In this document: piece by piece, positions 48,364 through 63,956 of the stretch
How the letters are laid out: every line of letters begins with the position of its first letter
How positions within the stretch are numbered: position 1 is the stretch's first letter
Source: Utricularia gibba
Lineage: Eukaryota; Streptophyta; Magnoliopsida; Lamiales; Lentibulariaceae
Direction of reading: 5' to 3'
DNA: 64,000 nt
NCBI GenBank assembly: GCA_002189035.1
Contig: NEEC01000020.1
Coordinates: forward strand, 434,001 to 498,000
The notes under the pieces: model-generated
What the model was told of the DNA's origin: nothing
Databases searched by the model: none
The model's input: only the letters and a program-made list of their open reading frames with translations
Program-made: the position numbers and the translations under genes

Positions 48364-49766
48364 TTTGCAAAGTACTCTACAAAGCAAGAAAACCTTAAGC
48401 CCTCTTAATCACCCCTCATTCATTGCTTCCAAAAGACCATCATCCAATAAGGAAAAGTTTGCAACTTTTCACCATCCTAAGGAACCACGTCTTATGCCAA
48501 GAAGACAATCATCACCAATCGCATTCTGAGCGTGTAACCCCAAAGCATGCTCTCCTAAAACAGCTCCCTAATTTAATAATTCAGCAAAAAACAACGAAGG
48601 CTCAGAGGGAGAGTGCGGCGCACTACATACAATTCGAGGTGATCCCATCTCAAAACAAGAGAACGGCAAACAATATTCCGGAACTAGTCCACAAAAAGCG
48701 TGCAGCATCACCAGCAAGAAGACAAAATCTGCTTAACGTGCAGTGATGTCCGGTGGGTTCTGGCTGTTTCAAAAAAAAGGAAGCGGAACTGAGGAAGCGG
48801 AAGTCAAATCACTCAAGCCGATGGACGGCGTGATTTGCAGTACGGCTGATAAATCAACGACCCAGCTAACAACAGTGGACTTCCGGCAATTTCTTCCAAA
48901 CAGAAACAGTACCTTGTCTTGAAATCTCCTGGCATCACGTATCCACTGTTTCGGTTTTATTACTCAAAGCTTTATGTCATAACTACTCCACGGTAACCTG
49001 ACTTGTTGCTCTAGCAGCATCAAATGCATTGTTGCTGGCAATTTAGAGAAGACGGGAATCATCTCTTTGGAATGTCGAAGGCGGGGGCGGGTAAGTGGGA
49101 CTTCAAAAGAATTGAGGAACGGCAGCCAACTAAATGAGGATACGCATGAACAATGACGTCCCGATGGTTCTCCGAATACTGTGCATCCGCGTCGGATTCT
49201 TCCAGCCGCGTCGACACATTCGGCAGTTTGACCCAAGTGTGAATAACGTAAAGGTTGGATTTTGCGAATAATTCATTGTTAGTAGTCAATAGTCATCGTC
49301 CACTTTTTTGTGAATTCTGTACAAAAAACCTACGACGGACACGTATCGTTTAAAAAAAGTGTTTTATAGGAAAAAATGCATGCTTTTTAGGGTCTCCGGC
49401 GGGATTTGTTAAGGTACGCGCATTTCTAGGCGACGGATCAAACCGCCGGGACTGGCTCGAGAATCGGAACCTTAGCCGCCTTTGCTTTTGGGGTGACCCT
49501 GTTGATCCTCAACAACACTTTAGGATCTCGGAGCTAAAGCAAAGAATAGAAACAGCGAGGGGAGCCGAGCGCTTTCTTCTGCGAATCCACTTGGTCTTTT
49601 CCCCCTTTTCCCCAAGGAACAGGATGGCATTTTGTCGTTTTCATGTATGATATTGTTGCGGAGGCGTATCTAAGAAGAAGAAAAGCGACTACCCAGTTTC
49701 TTGTCTTCATTCAAGTGACGAATTGTTGAGCTTCTCGGGATGTGGTAGTTGGAATCACATCTGGGA
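48364..49766. other. Spacer between the RAD21 relic and the UGT80 gene
   Basis: Probably the old promoter and leader of the RAD21 copy on the left and the UGT80 promoter and 5' UTR on the right (from about 49320). The ORF at 48423-48746 has no recognisable domain and is likely chance. Confidence 0.4.
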
Positions 49767-52700
49767 ATGGCGGATCTTCCTGGGCGTTTGCGAGTGGAAA
49801 TACTGGAGGAAAATGGTGAAGATCCGAAGGACCCAGAGGGGTGTAGTGTAATCTCTGAGAACGACCGGTGCTCGTGTTCTTCAGGTAATTTTTTCGTTTG
49901 ATCAATCCTTCGTCTTTTCGTGAAAGGACTTGAAGTAGGCTAGGACGAGATGCTGGGGATTGTCTTGCATCTCGATATATCGAGTCAAATTCGCATTGCA
50001 AATGATGAAATCGAAGTTGGGGAAGTAGCTAAATGATATAATTCATGTATCTTGACGGGAGTTAGCAAAATGGAGAGTTCAACAGAGCAGAAGGCGTTGA
50101 TTAGAGATTTAATGGTGGTCCTGAGAAGGAAGAACTGCGTCATATAATAAATTTTCCGTTGAAAAACATGTGTTTAATTCACTGTTGTAACCTTCAAATA
50201 ATACTTCTTGTCCCTCAGTCACCATAGCTTCTCATTACCATGGAAATTGGGCTCCAGTGTAAATACTGTGCTTAGGAAAACATCATGATAATTAAGTAGG
50301 TGTATTTCCTTGGGTCAACTTTGATGAATTTTTTTGTTGTGAAGAACCTTGTTCGTTTGGTGCAGTTAAAGATTTTTTATGTGTTCCTTGGTATGAGCTT
50401 GGCTGAAAAAGTATTTTGAGTGTGTAATGATATTCAGCCGAGGTTTACTTGGGCTTGGGAAGATCTGACTTAATGTCCAACCGCTCTTGCATCTATATCT
50501 TATCTGTTATGCTTAGGTACCGTTGAAAGGATTCTGCCGAAGCAGACATCTGACTGCACGAGCTATGCAACTGAAGGGGTTTTGGATCCATCTTCCAGTC
50601 AGCTTCCCGTGGTTAGGAGAAACAAGTCAGGTTACCTTTGGGAGAAAAGGTTTTATGATGAAAAGATCCCATCAAAGAAGAAGGTTAGCTTAGCATATAT
50701 AGAAGTTGCAGCTCGGTTCCTTTCCCTGTTTCAAACTTCGTTTTTGGTGAAGAAAGAACTACATCCATTTTTCAGCGATCATGTGATATGTTCCACTTTG
50801 TAGTCTTTTTGCCTTTCAAATGCATCCTTTAGAGATACTAAGTGGTTTGATGTCTTCTCATCTGCATAGTTTTATGTTGAAAGATCACTGAAGTAATCAG
50901 CACAACAAAGCCTATTTACACATTTCGGTTTTGCATGCTGAAGCTTAAATGGTTGAAGAGATTTGCTACCATTCAAGGTGATGGGACGGTAAAGTTTGAA
51001 GTTCCTCCAAATATTAAAATTCAAGGAGTAGATTTGAGCAGAAGATTGGCAGCTTCAACTGGAAAAATTGATAGAGAGATCGAAGAAATAGTAGACAGCC
51101 AATTGTTGCCGCCACTCCAGATTGTGATACTGATTGTAGGAACAAGAGGAGACGTGCAACCATTTGTTGCCATTGGCAAACAGTTACAGGTAACCAAAGA
51201 GGTTCTTCTTACATGATAGTCCAAAAATGTTATGATTTCTTCTTTCCTTCTCCCCCTGGCATATGGCTTTCACTACAAACTATCGTTTTGGAGTAAAAAC
51301 TATTGCAGTGCATATTTACTCACTTGGCACCATGGTGGCAGGCAGATGGCCATAGAGTAAGACTTGCAACACACTTGAACTTCAAGGAATTTGTCTTATC
51401 GGCTGGATTGGAATTTTTTCCCCTTGGGGGAGACCCAAAAGTTCTTGCTGCCTGTAAGCTCTTGAAAATGTTCTCCTCTTTTTAATTTTCTTCTTCTTTT
51501 TTGTTAAATCAATTTTTAGCAAGTCGTGTTCCTGAATCTGATGAGCATTTATGGAAGCTTCATGATATTAAGTCTCTAAGTTGACAAAATGGAAGTTGTA
51601 TTGATCCTTGAGTTTATTTTCTCATGTGCATTTCTGTTGCAGACATGGTTAAGAATAAAGGATTCCTGCCTTCTGGGCCTTCTGAAATACAAATTCAGCG
51701 AAACCAAATCAAAGATATCATCTTCTCCCTGCTCCCCGCATGCAAAGATCCTGATCCTGACACAAACATTCCTTTCAAAGTTGATGCAATAATTGCCAAC
51801 CCTCCTGCATACGGTAAGGAATTCCCTTCCCTGAATCTGAACTCTTCTGGGAAGTAGAGAAAGAATAAGATCTCCATGGAAATATTTTTTCCATTTTCTT
51901 ATTAAAACCAACTTTCAAATTGTTTTTATCGGATTTCTCAGGACATACACATGTCGCTGAGGCATTGAAGGTGCCAATACATATTATATTTACCATGCCT
52001 TGGACGTATGCTCTCTCTTCATAACCCTTTATTTCCTTGATAATAAAAAATTCGTTCCATCCTTTATTTTATTGATTTCAAACAGTCCTACAAGTGAGTT
52101 TCCACATCCACTCTCCCGTGTGCGGCAGCAAGTTGGATATAGAGTGAGTACAACCTATATAAAAATCACCAACCTACTGTAGGATTTGATATTCATTTTT
52201 TTTTTTTTTTGAGCAGTTATCTTATCAAATAGTTGAATCTCTTATCTGGCTGGGAACACGAGATATGATCAACGAGTTCAGGAAGAAAAAACTAGGACTG
52301 CGGCCTGTTACATACTTGAGTGGTTCCTATAGTTCTCCATCTCAGACCACCCCTTGTGCTTATATTTGGAGTCCACATCTCGTCCCTAAGCCTAAGGGTG
52401 GGTTTTTTTTTTTTTGGTCTAATTTGCACCAAATTGCCATCTGACACAACTATTTCTCTGCTGCATGATTTAGATAACAATTACATGTATTTAAATGATC
52501 TCCATAGTTTTGATGTTGATAAGCTGAGTTCAGCTCTTCCTGAATTCCAGTTACTGCATTGTTATATATGAGATTTTTTTGTGCTGCCTCAGATTGGGGC
52601 CAATTATTGATGTAGTGGGGTTTTGTTTCCTGGACCTTGCTTCATCTTACGAACCACCCACTGAACTTGTCAACTGGCTAAAAGCTGGTAAAGAGCCGAT

Positions 52701-53763
52701 CTACATTGGATTTGGAAGCCTTGTAAGTCTGTATATTAGGTATTTTCAAGTTTCATTGTTTCGTCTTTGCAGAATCTATGGAATTTCATTTGTTACTTTC
52801 TGTCAGCCAGTTGAAGATCCTGGAAAAATGACGGAGGTAATTGTCAAGGCTCTTGAGATCACTAAATGCCGTGGCATCATTAACAAAGGCTGGGTGGCTT
52901 GGGAGACTGTATGTTCCCTTCCCTGTTTTCCTATTCATCTCTGCAACAAAAAAGTAGATAAACATTGATATTTCGAAATCTGTGGTTATCCAACTCATGA
53001 CAACACAAAATTCTTCTCAGTGGCAGAGCCAAGGGACTTTGTTTACTTGCTGGACAACTGCCCCCACGACTGGCTGTTTCCGCAATGTGCTGCCGTGGTA
53101 TGTGTTTTCGCAAAGACAATTCACAAGTTGTTTTCTTCTGAGACTGATCTCTCGTTCTGTCACATATTCATCAGGTTCATCATGGTGGTGCTGGGACAAC
53201 AGCAGCAAGCCTGAAAGCTGCAGTAATCACCATTTCTTTCTTGCATCATGGATTTTTACAACAGTAACTCTGCGATTGCTACAAGAGGGAAAATTTAATC
53301 TTTTCGTGTTTTTTTCCCTCCCCAGTGTCCAACTACAGTAGTGCCCTTCTTTGGAGACCAACCATTTTGGGGTGAGCGCGTTCATGCCAGAGGAGTCGGC
53401 CCTGCACCAATCCCTATCGAAGAGTTCTCTCTGGATAAACTGGTTGATGCCATAAAATTCATGCTCGACCCCAAGGTGCTTCACTGTCTATCAGTTTTTG
53501 TGTTGGATACATAACAGAAGCCAGGAACAAGCCTGGGTTTCTTTGATGTCCATTGACAAATTTAACGGCTTCACCTTATGACAAACCAGGTGAAGCAGCA
53601 AGCCGTGGAACTAGCAGAAGCAATGAACACAGAAGATGGTGTTGCGGGAGCAGTGCATGCCTTTTATAAGCATTTTCCTCGCAGGATGCCGGAGCAGGAG
53701 CTCAAGAAAAACCCATCTTCAAGATTTTCGTTTCGAGGCTGCTTTCGTTGCTCAAGATCTTGA
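49767..53763 (+). CDS. UGT80: Sterol 3-beta-glucosyltransferase, UGT80 family (two one-base frameshifts)
   Basis: Fourteen exons (49767-49884, 50517-50683, 50944-51189, 51342-51453, 51643-51813, 51942-52005, 52086-52143, 52217-52397, 52593-52722, 52807-52908, 53021-53097, 53175-53222, 53326-53475, 53590-53763) give 599 residues after adding two missing bases. The enzyme moves glucose from UDP-glucose to the 3-hydroxyl of membrane sterols. Conserved blocks are LKRFATIQGDGTVKFEVP, QIVILIVGTRGDVQPFVAIG, NKGFLPSGPSEIQIQRNQ, ANPPAYGHTHVAEALKVPIH and TSEFPHPLSRV; the UDP-sugar site has FVYLLDNCPHDWLFPQCAAV, VHHGGAGTTAASLKAA and FFGDQPFWGERVHARGVGP. The frame breaks at 52596-52599 (GGGG for GGGGG, giving DWGPIIDVVGFCFLDLA) and at 52892-52894 (GGG for GGGG, giving NKGWGGLGDL). 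Both repairs match the family, and the total is then a multiple of three. Confidence 0.93.
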
Positions 53764-54090
53764 GGATTATCGTTTTGTCATCATGGTCCTCTCTTCCTAA
53801 TTCCCTCCTTACCCCTCTACAACCTCAGACTAGATATTTGAATCTGGTTGTCATATTGTATAATTCGTAACAGCTTTTCCTGGTAACCATGGAGGCAACT
53901 TTTGGATGTTACAAGATGCATCGGTATTGAATCCCTTTTTCCCCCACCTACTGAACTGCTCAATGGGAATGCTCCAAACCCTGAATGCTAAACTGATATA
54001 GTTTCACAGCATTTGATTTACAACAGTACATATATGAAAGATGAGGGGTAGCCATGAGTGTTCATGATAGCAGAGGGAAACGAACTGAAA
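53764..54090. other. Convergent 3' regions of UGT80 and FHA2-like genes
   Basis: 327 bases with no coding signal, expected to hold both 3' UTRs. Confidence 0.5.
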
Positions 54091-55263
54091 TCAGTTGATC
54101 AGGTGCTCATGAAAAAAATGCTCCGGATACTTGATAGCTTGAGCACACCATACCATGGCTTTCCCTTTGCTTCGGGGCTCGGATCACCCTCCTGTCTCAA
54201 GTATCTCCTCACACGAGGATGGTGCCAAACATGGCTGAACTTCTCCACAAGCTCTGCCTTGACTAATTCATTCAGCTCAATCGCAGTGATCCCAATTCCC
54301 AAACAAATACGCAACCAGAAGAAAGTACCTCGAGGTGAAGTTTTTCCATGGGCATCCATTGTCCAGGGCCGCATTCATCAGAAAGAACTGTTGCCACTTT
54401 TGACACAATGTCTTTCTCTTCTGACTGCAAGGAGTTGTTCCTCGTCGGCTTCCCTACTAACATGCAACCTTCCATCAACCTGTTTATCTGCAGGAGAATC
54501 CATGTTTCACAGTGAACAAAGGAGAAATCTTCCATCAAAAAATCGATGTAAGATTCAGTGACAAACTTCCAACGAGACAGCAAATTTTGGAACTCACCCA
54601 ATTGCGGAGAACTGCCAGCTTTACCACAAGAACCAAACCCATAGCCGCAATTACTGGAACCATCAACTACATCAAAGACCCTGATTCTCTTGTTTCCAGA
54701 TGACCCATCTTCGCATCCAGCTACACCATCTTCCTCAGTAAGATCATCCTCATAGTACTCTCCTCTCCCTCTTCCCTTCTTCCCATACCCAGAACCGCCT
54801 GCAGAACCAGGGGGCAGCACCATGTGATGCATTAGACTCTGAGCATGAGAAGCAAAGTGATGCGCCGTAGATCCCATAGCATAATTGCTGGGCTGGTGCC
54901 TGGGCCCAACAGGGCCGCCGAGAATACTCCTCACCGGCAACAAAAAGTAGAATTCTTTGTCCCCAATTTGCAAAAGGTCCTGCGAATCTAGCTTCACGGG
55001 AGGATTACCAGGCAGATGGAGAACGCCCTCAACGGAACAGCCATTCTTCCCGAGAACCTCCAGCGCAAATCGACGGCGCTGGAAATCGTAGAAAATGCGG
55101 GCGTGATGGCGGCTAATGTTCATCCCCCGCCTAGGGAGGAAAGGTCGACGTCGACGGAAGACTTCTTGGAGTTCCGGCCGAGCACGATGGAGTATGTCTG
55201 CATGTAGTACTCAAAGTCTTCGCCTTGCAGCTTGGCGAAGCCTGCTTCAACATCGCTCCCCAT
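54091..55263 (-). pseudogene. FHA2-like forkhead-associated protein gene with several lesions
   Basis: Three exons on the minus strand (55263 to 54598, 54487 to 54329, 54275 to about 54091). FHA2 is a nuclear protein with an N-terminal phosphothreonine-binding FHA domain. Exon 1 starts MGSDVEAGFAKLQGEDFEYY and contains YSIVLGRNSKKSSVDVDLSS, NISRHHARIFYD, LEVLGKNGCSVEGVLHLPG and IGDKEFYFLLPVRSILGG. Between SSLGGG and MNISRHH the frame breaks at 55124-55128 (five bases where six are needed). Exon 2 needs one base removed near 54429 to reach EEKDIVSKVATVLSDECGPG. Exon 3 has VWHHPRVRRYLRQEGD and PEAKGKPWYGVLKL, then another break before IKYPEHFF, and the usual end (about 25 residues) is absent. 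The first break fits the window-wide G-run losses; the others do not, so the gene may be decaying. A functional gene with errors remains possible. Confidence 0.65.
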
Positions 55264-56071
55264 TGTCGTCGATTTAGGGCTTCCATCTTCCAATTTAGGG
55301 CTTCATAATCTTAATTATAATTTATAAATTAAAATAATAATATCAATATCTCATTATTTAAACCAAATAACTTATATCATTTTTTAAACTTTAGTTGAAC
55401 TATATTATACGTTTTACTATTCAATTATTACGAATTTTACGTTCAACTATTTTTGAAAAAAATTCTTATATAAAATTCAAAGAATATATTTATTTATTAT
55501 CATATAATTAATATAAAATATAATTACTATATTTCTGATCTTATAATCTTTTTCATTTAAATAAATAATTTAACAAAAATATTCTCATTATTTTTCACAT
55601 AACCAAATTTTAATTCCTTCCAAATTTTACCATCATCAGTCATGTAACTATACCATCCTTATTATATTGGAATTTATCATAAAATAATGAAAATTAATTA
55701 TATCAATAGAAATTAAATATATTATTTTAATAAAAATCATATAGAATAAACATGATACTTTAGCAAATAACATGAACTTTCGATGTTGAAATACTTCTAT
55801 AAATTATATGAAAATAAAATATTATTCAAATCTATAATATATATATTTAACTACTCATTCTGATGTGCATAAGGCCACAGCGATCAACCATGCCAATTTG
55901 AAAATCATAATGGTTTTCATTCTAAACCTTTCCGCAGTTTCAGTTCCTGTGAACTGGGAGCAAAGCAAGAAAACCAACAAGACTACACTACACAGGCTCT
56001 CGATTTTCTCCAAACCGGTTGCGGATTACTTGATATCTGCAGCAGTTGCATCTTGATTTGCAGCATCATCC
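55264..56071. other. Spacer between FHA2-like and COP10 genes
   Basis: AT-rich from 55300 to 55860; the right end is the COP10 3' UTR. No gene seen. Confidence 0.5.
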
Positions 56072-57523
<1,452 letters not shown>

Positions 57524-58589
57524 GCTACTCCAAAAAATTGTACGACACACGCTTTTGTAAATTTCCCGGGTAAATTCGACTCACTTTTAATCTCATGGTA
57601 AAAAAAAAAAAAAAAAAATTCAGTGTCACCATTTCTATTAATTTCTTTTTTAATTTCGAAAAATATTTTTTAATAAATACTTCCAATAAATAAGAATGTG
57701 TGCCTATTCAATTTCTTAAAAATTATTATATATTTATAATCCAAATCGTTTTTTTATAACAAAACTATTTTTTTAAAAAAATAAATATTGCTCCAAAATC
57801 GACACAAATTTACGAAAACCTAATAAAATCTGTTTCAAAAAACCCGATTTGGCTCGTTTGACCCGCCCCGCCCCGCCCACAAAAAGAACAAAGCGATATA
57901 TAAAAATGACTTTTAATAACATATTTAATTTCTTTAACATATTACCAATTATTTTTTTGCCATAAATTTTAGTTTTTTGAAGACATTTAAATTTTAACAT
58001 ATTAGGTTAAGAGGATAACTAATAGGCTCGTTAATTAAATTGAAATAAAGGTGTGTTCTAGAAAATTTGTAAAATTTATTTTTATTTTTAAAAAAGTAAA
58101 AAGTAAAAGTATAAATAATTTATAAAAATAGAAATAAAAAATGAATGTTTTAGAAAATAATGAAAAAATTTGTGAATTTATATTGAAAAGTAAAAATAGA
58201 ATGTAAAAGTAATTTTTACTTACTTTTGCAAAAACAATTTTTAAAGTGTAATACCAAAAATATTTTTAGAAAAAATAGAAATAAAAATAAGTAATGTTCT
58301 GAATTAAAAGTATTTTTAAATTTATAAAAATAAAAATAGGTAATACAAATTTTCTAAGTTTAAATTAAATTATAAACAATTTATAATTTTTTAATACTAT
58401 AAAAAAATAAAGGATTCAAACATGAAACTTCACACTACCAAATAGTGCACGGTGCAGAAGTTCATTGAAGCTCGGGAACACGGAGGACAACTGAGTGAGT
58501 TCCAAGTCTTCAAACTAAGGGAAAACACCAACTTCCACATGTCTAAATGACAAGGCCACCAAGCAAGTTCTGGGGTGTTCGAATCTGGA
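57524..58589. other. AT-rich spacer between COP10 and the SR protein gene
   Basis: Holds the COP10 promoter (right of 57523), a short CGCCCCGCCCCGCCC run near 57866-57878, and a MITE-like element (listed separately). No gene recognised. Confidence 0.5.
58059..58356. mobile_element. MITE-like element with perfect 13-bp terminal inverted repeats
   Basis: The left end TAGAAAATTTGTA (58059-58071) and right end TACAAATTTTCTA (58344-58356) are exact inverted copies. Subterminal ATTTATTTTTATTTTT and AAAAATAAAAATA extend the symmetry. The element is about 298 bp, very AT-rich and non-coding. No clear target-site duplication was seen. Confidence 0.6.
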
Positions 58590-60503
<1,914 letters not shown>

Positions 60504-61259
60504 TTTAGCAGAAATATAGTGGTATATCTGAGGCAGCACACGGATCACTTCAATAAATAATCAAAAAGAAGTTCTGACAGAAAAGATTGAACAGTACGAT
60601 GTTAGGGAACGCACTGGGGCAACAAAACCAATACTCCCACCATGAGATTAATGTTCCTAGAAACCCAATAATTATAATTTCCAAGGCCTAAGGAACATTT
60701 CGGCGATATTCCTTAAAAAATGGCTTCTTTGAGGCATTCGCTACCACCAAAAGAACGAAATCTTTTTTAAAAATGAAGTTATTAACAATTAAGAAAACTA
60801 ACATTACTTCTTTTTATATGAATATGATAAAAAGGGAAAAACCCAAAAGCAGGCACCACTAAGTTGGCTTTGAAAAACGCGGGCCATGACATACATAATT
60901 CTCAAGAACACAAGTTTAAGTCTTTTTAAGCACTCTGAAATTACAGCAATTGACCGCCAGCACCCAACATAGAAACAATATCGTGTAAAGACGTTTCACC
61001 AGGAAGAAAATATCAAAGATTGAAAACCAAGACGTAACCGCAACATAGAAACACAAATGTAACAGCTCGCAAGGGAAGAAGTCAGATCTAATATAAGAAA
61101 CTGAACATTACCAAACAAAAAAACCTCAATCCGGGAAAAAAAATACAGAGACCGGAAAGGGAATATCAGGATTCCAACAAATTTGGACGCTCTCACGGAG
61201 GAAGACCATACGTTTACCTTCAAACGAAAGACAAACCAGCAATTCGGAAAGAGAGGGTA
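60504..61259. other. 5' leader region of the SR protein gene
   Basis: Probably a non-coding first exon and leader intron of the minus-strand SR gene. No other coding signal. Confidence 0.4.
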
Positions 61260-61515
61260 GGGTTGAAAAGCGGGGACGCGTCATCTCGCTATCTTTATCG
61301 TGAATATTGGGCTTTTACTGGGCCGATGAGTTCTGGATTTTCTTATTGGGCCACACGCGTCGATAAGCCGTTGACACACGTGTTTGCACGCGTACGATCT
61401 TATCAATTTCACCGACATTTTCCCTTTAAATTTGAATTCTTTTCGTCCCACGGCGTAGAGCGAAGCTTCACCACTTCCCCCTCAACTGCGAACACGAGCT
61501 TCGGTGGCGACGTCA
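61260..61515. promoter_or_regulatory. Divergent promoter with three site II elements and a G-box-like palindrome
   Basis: TGGGCT at 61308-61313, TGGGCC at 61319-61324 and TGGGCC at 61347-61352 are site II (TGGGCY) elements, bound by TCP factors and common in growth-linked plant promoters. ACACGTGT at 61376-61383 contains a CACGTG core bound by bZIP and bHLH factors. The region lies between the minus-strand SR gene and the plus-strand small protein gene. Confidence 0.6.
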
Positions 61516-61877
61516 ATGATTCTTTCCTTCTCCGCATCTCGGCTGCCGGTTGTTTCCTCCGCAGCATCTTCGAATCAACAGAAACCGGAATCCGGCCGCC
61601 GAAACGGCAATTGGTGGACTCCAATCTTCGGCTGGCCCTCGGAGCCGGATTACCTTGCCGGCGGCGGCTCTAAGCACGAATCGACGGCTGGGGAGTCGGA
61701 TCCGGCTTCAGATCTGGCGCGGACGGAGAAGAGCATGTTCACGGGATGTTTCACGGATGAGAAGGCGAAGCGCTGCGGAAGAAGACGATTGAGACCTCCA
61801 ATTTTCACGACAGGTGGAATCACTCGGCGATCGCAGCCAGGCTGGCGTCGGACATGTCCGCTGGCCGCGATCGGTGA
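61516..61877 (+). CDS. Small protein of unknown function (one-base frameshift)
   Basis: One exon, about 120 residues after restoring one base. The start MILSFSASRLPVVSSAASSN is followed by RNGNWWTPIFGWPSEPDYL, an acidic Ser-rich stretch, then TEKSMFTGCFTDEKA. The frame then breaks near 61764-61768 (GGCGAAG where GGCGGAAG would fit). After repair it reads EALRKKTIETSNFHDRWNHS then AIAARLASDMSAGRDR and a stop at 61875-61877. I recall plant proteins of unknown function with a similar WW-P-FGW block and a similar FHD-HSAIASRLA ending, which is why I prefer this reading to the 61962 stop in the uncorrected frame. No domain of known function is visible. The N-terminus might be a plastid or mitochondrial signal. 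Confidence 0.65.
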
Positions 61878-62738
61878 ACCAATCCGGCTTTTCGCCGCCG
61901 TACAAATCCGCCGACAGTTCTCAGCTTTGAAGATGAACTGCTTTTCTTGCTCTTATTCTTAGTAGTATCAACCGATTGCATTTCTCATTTGAACGTTGTC
62001 ACTGGTTTCGTTGGTTTCATTTTTTTCATAGCTGAATAAATAAATATAATCGAATGTTCCAAGAAATCTAGAATATGCTTTGATATTTTATCTAAAAAGA
62101 CAAAATTACCCTTTGACTATTTTTGACCCCATGTTGTCAACAATTATCAAATTAAATTATTCCATAGGAGATGAAATTAAATTATTATTACATATAAAAA
62201 ATAAACTCTACTTTTAATACTGGTTCAAACATTATAATTTCATCTTATTTTAAATCATCCAATTGTTTTACAAAATATTCATATATTAAAAAACACATTT
62301 ACTAAACATACATATGTGAAATATGATTATTTTCAATAATCTGTATATTTTTCGAAATGAGACCACAACCATGCACATGACGATTTGGTATCATATTCCT
62401 GCACAAAACAACACAATGTCCAGATGCATCCCGTCTGCATCGCGACATTGTTAACATTCATGTAGTGTAGCCTACTTCAAGCATTGATGGATCGGTTGGA
62501 AGCCCTCCCAAGGGTGCGGGCCGGACTCTGAGAGGCCGCCATTGCCGACGACTGCAAGGTGAGTGGACAGGAGCACTGTTAGTGAAGAAGAAAAGGGTCA
62601 TCCTTCTAAGTAAAAGGCACACAGTGAGAGAACGCACAGAGCATTTGGGGAGGTCCTTTTGCCGAGAGCTTGGGCAGAGAATCGCTTCATTGCAGATCAC
62701 GCATCTGCTGTGAGAAAGTTTCCATCTTTAGAAGGTCT
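61878..62738. other. Convergent spacer with 3' region of the PPR gene
   Basis: AT-rich at 62030-62340. 62460-62738 is balanced and probably the PPR 3' UTR. No gene recognised. Confidence 0.5.
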
Positions 62739-63956
62739 TCAGCTAGGGAGTGACAGTATGGATGCCATTGCTTGAATATGAGAAGGTGAAAAGGAGGGCA
62801 CTCTGGTGAGAGCCAAGCTATATATACACTTCGCCTCGTCGACTTTTCTGTTATTCCACAAGCATTCGAGCAGACGCAGGATGGTATCCGCATTCGGAAA
62901 CTGACTCTTCTGTAGACTATCTTTACATAGGGAGAAAGCCAGGTCTGCAAATCCAGCTTTGGAGAGGTGATGGACCATGGTTTGGCAGAGTTTCTGATTT
63001 CGCTTGTGGCCATTTCTGTGAAACTCAGAATAAACTCTGAGAGCCATACGGGCATTCCCAACTTTGAAAAAGCCCTTGATCACCAGCATGTATGTGACTT
63101 CATCAGGAGGATTTGCATCACTCCGACGCATATGCAGCAACCATTTATTAGCTTCCCAAGCACGTCCTTTATCCACCAGGAACTGGATCCTAACATTGAA
63201 GGTCACAACATTAGGCTCACAACCTCTAATAGCCATCAGATTCCAAAGTCCATTGGCAATTTCTGGCAAATATGCCTTGTAAGAAGCTGAGAGGAGGGAT
63301 GTATATGTAATGACATCAGGAGCAATTCCTAGTTTTTCCATGCCAACCATGATTAAATATGCTTTTTTCAGTAGATTCAAGTCACAGAAAGCCTTGATCA
63401 CAGTATTAACAGACACAATATCGATCTCGATTCCGAATTCAACTGCTACATCCCCTAGAAACCACTCGATGGCATCCGAATCATGGGATTGAGCCAGCAC
63501 CTTCAAAACAGCATTGAAAGATTTGACGGACCTTTTACAACTATACAAATGCATATTAAGAAAGGTATCGACAGCATGCTTACTCATTCCTGCTCTCCCG
63601 TACAGCATTATTATTCGAACTAGGAAACCTTCACGCCTTCCCTGAGGTAAACTCTTCTGATGCTCAAGCAATTCCTCTATGTAATCAAAACGGCCAGCCC
63701 CAGATAACCTAGAAACCATATCCTCAAATGCAAAGCGGTTCTCTATAACTAGCCTGTTGTGGGCATTGGCCTTAAATAGAGCATACAACTTTTCGGGATT
63801 CCTTTCGTGCTTCAGCTTCACAAGCGCAGGCTCATCTATACTACAACGCCGTACTTCGCTTTCACTAGTTCCAAAATGAAGGGATGAAAAACTAGAGGGG
63901 AATTCAGCACAATCAGTACCAACCCTGAGTCTGCGAACAAGACGCAAGGAGAGCAT
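62739..63956 (-). CDS. Pentatricopeptide repeat protein, P class
   Basis: One exon of 405 residues, typical of intronless PPR genes. PPR proteins bind organelle RNA through tandem 35-residue helical pairs. The start MLSLRLVRRLRVGTDCAEFP is basic and lacks acidic residues early on, like a mitochondrial presequence. Repeats are visible from about residue 140: SFNAVLKVLAQSHDSDAIEW, SVNTVIKAFCDLNLLKKAYL, DVITYTSLLSASYKAYLPEI, NVVTFNVRIQFLVDKGRAWE and DEVTYMLVIKGFFKVGNARM. The layout resembles the small mitochondrial PPR proteins of Arabidopsis such as At1g55890 and At3g13160. No DYW or E domain is present. The RNA target is unknown. Confidence 0.9.
   Translation of the reverse strand: MLSLRLVRRLRVGTDCAEFPSSFSSLHFGTSESEVRRCSIDEPALVKLKHERNPEKLYALFKANAHNRLVIENRFAFEDMVSRLSGAGRFDYIEELLEHQKSLPQGRREGFLVRIIMLYGRAGMSKHAVDTFLNMHLYSCKRSVKSFNAVLKVLAQSHDSDAIEWFLGDVAVEFGIEIDIVSVNTVIKAFCDLNLLKKAYLIMVGMEKLGIAPDVITYTSLLSASYKAYLPEIANGLWNLMAIRGCEPNVVTFNVRIQFLVDKGRAWEANKWLLHMRRSDANPPDEVTYMLVIKGFFKVGNARMALRVYSEFHRNGHKRNQKLCQTMVHHLSKAGFADLAFSLCKDSLQKSQFPNADTILRLLECLWNNRKVDEAKCIYSLALTRVPSFSPSHIQAMASILSLPS

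Noticed and set aside
48423-48746. 107-codon plus-strand ORF between the RAD21 relic and UGT80
   Set aside because: No domain or compositional sign of a protein. It lies just upstream of the RAD21 relic, where an old leader is expected.
62687-63061. Second minus-strand ORF overlapping the PPR gene
   Set aside because: It is a shadow frame of the intact PPR sequence.
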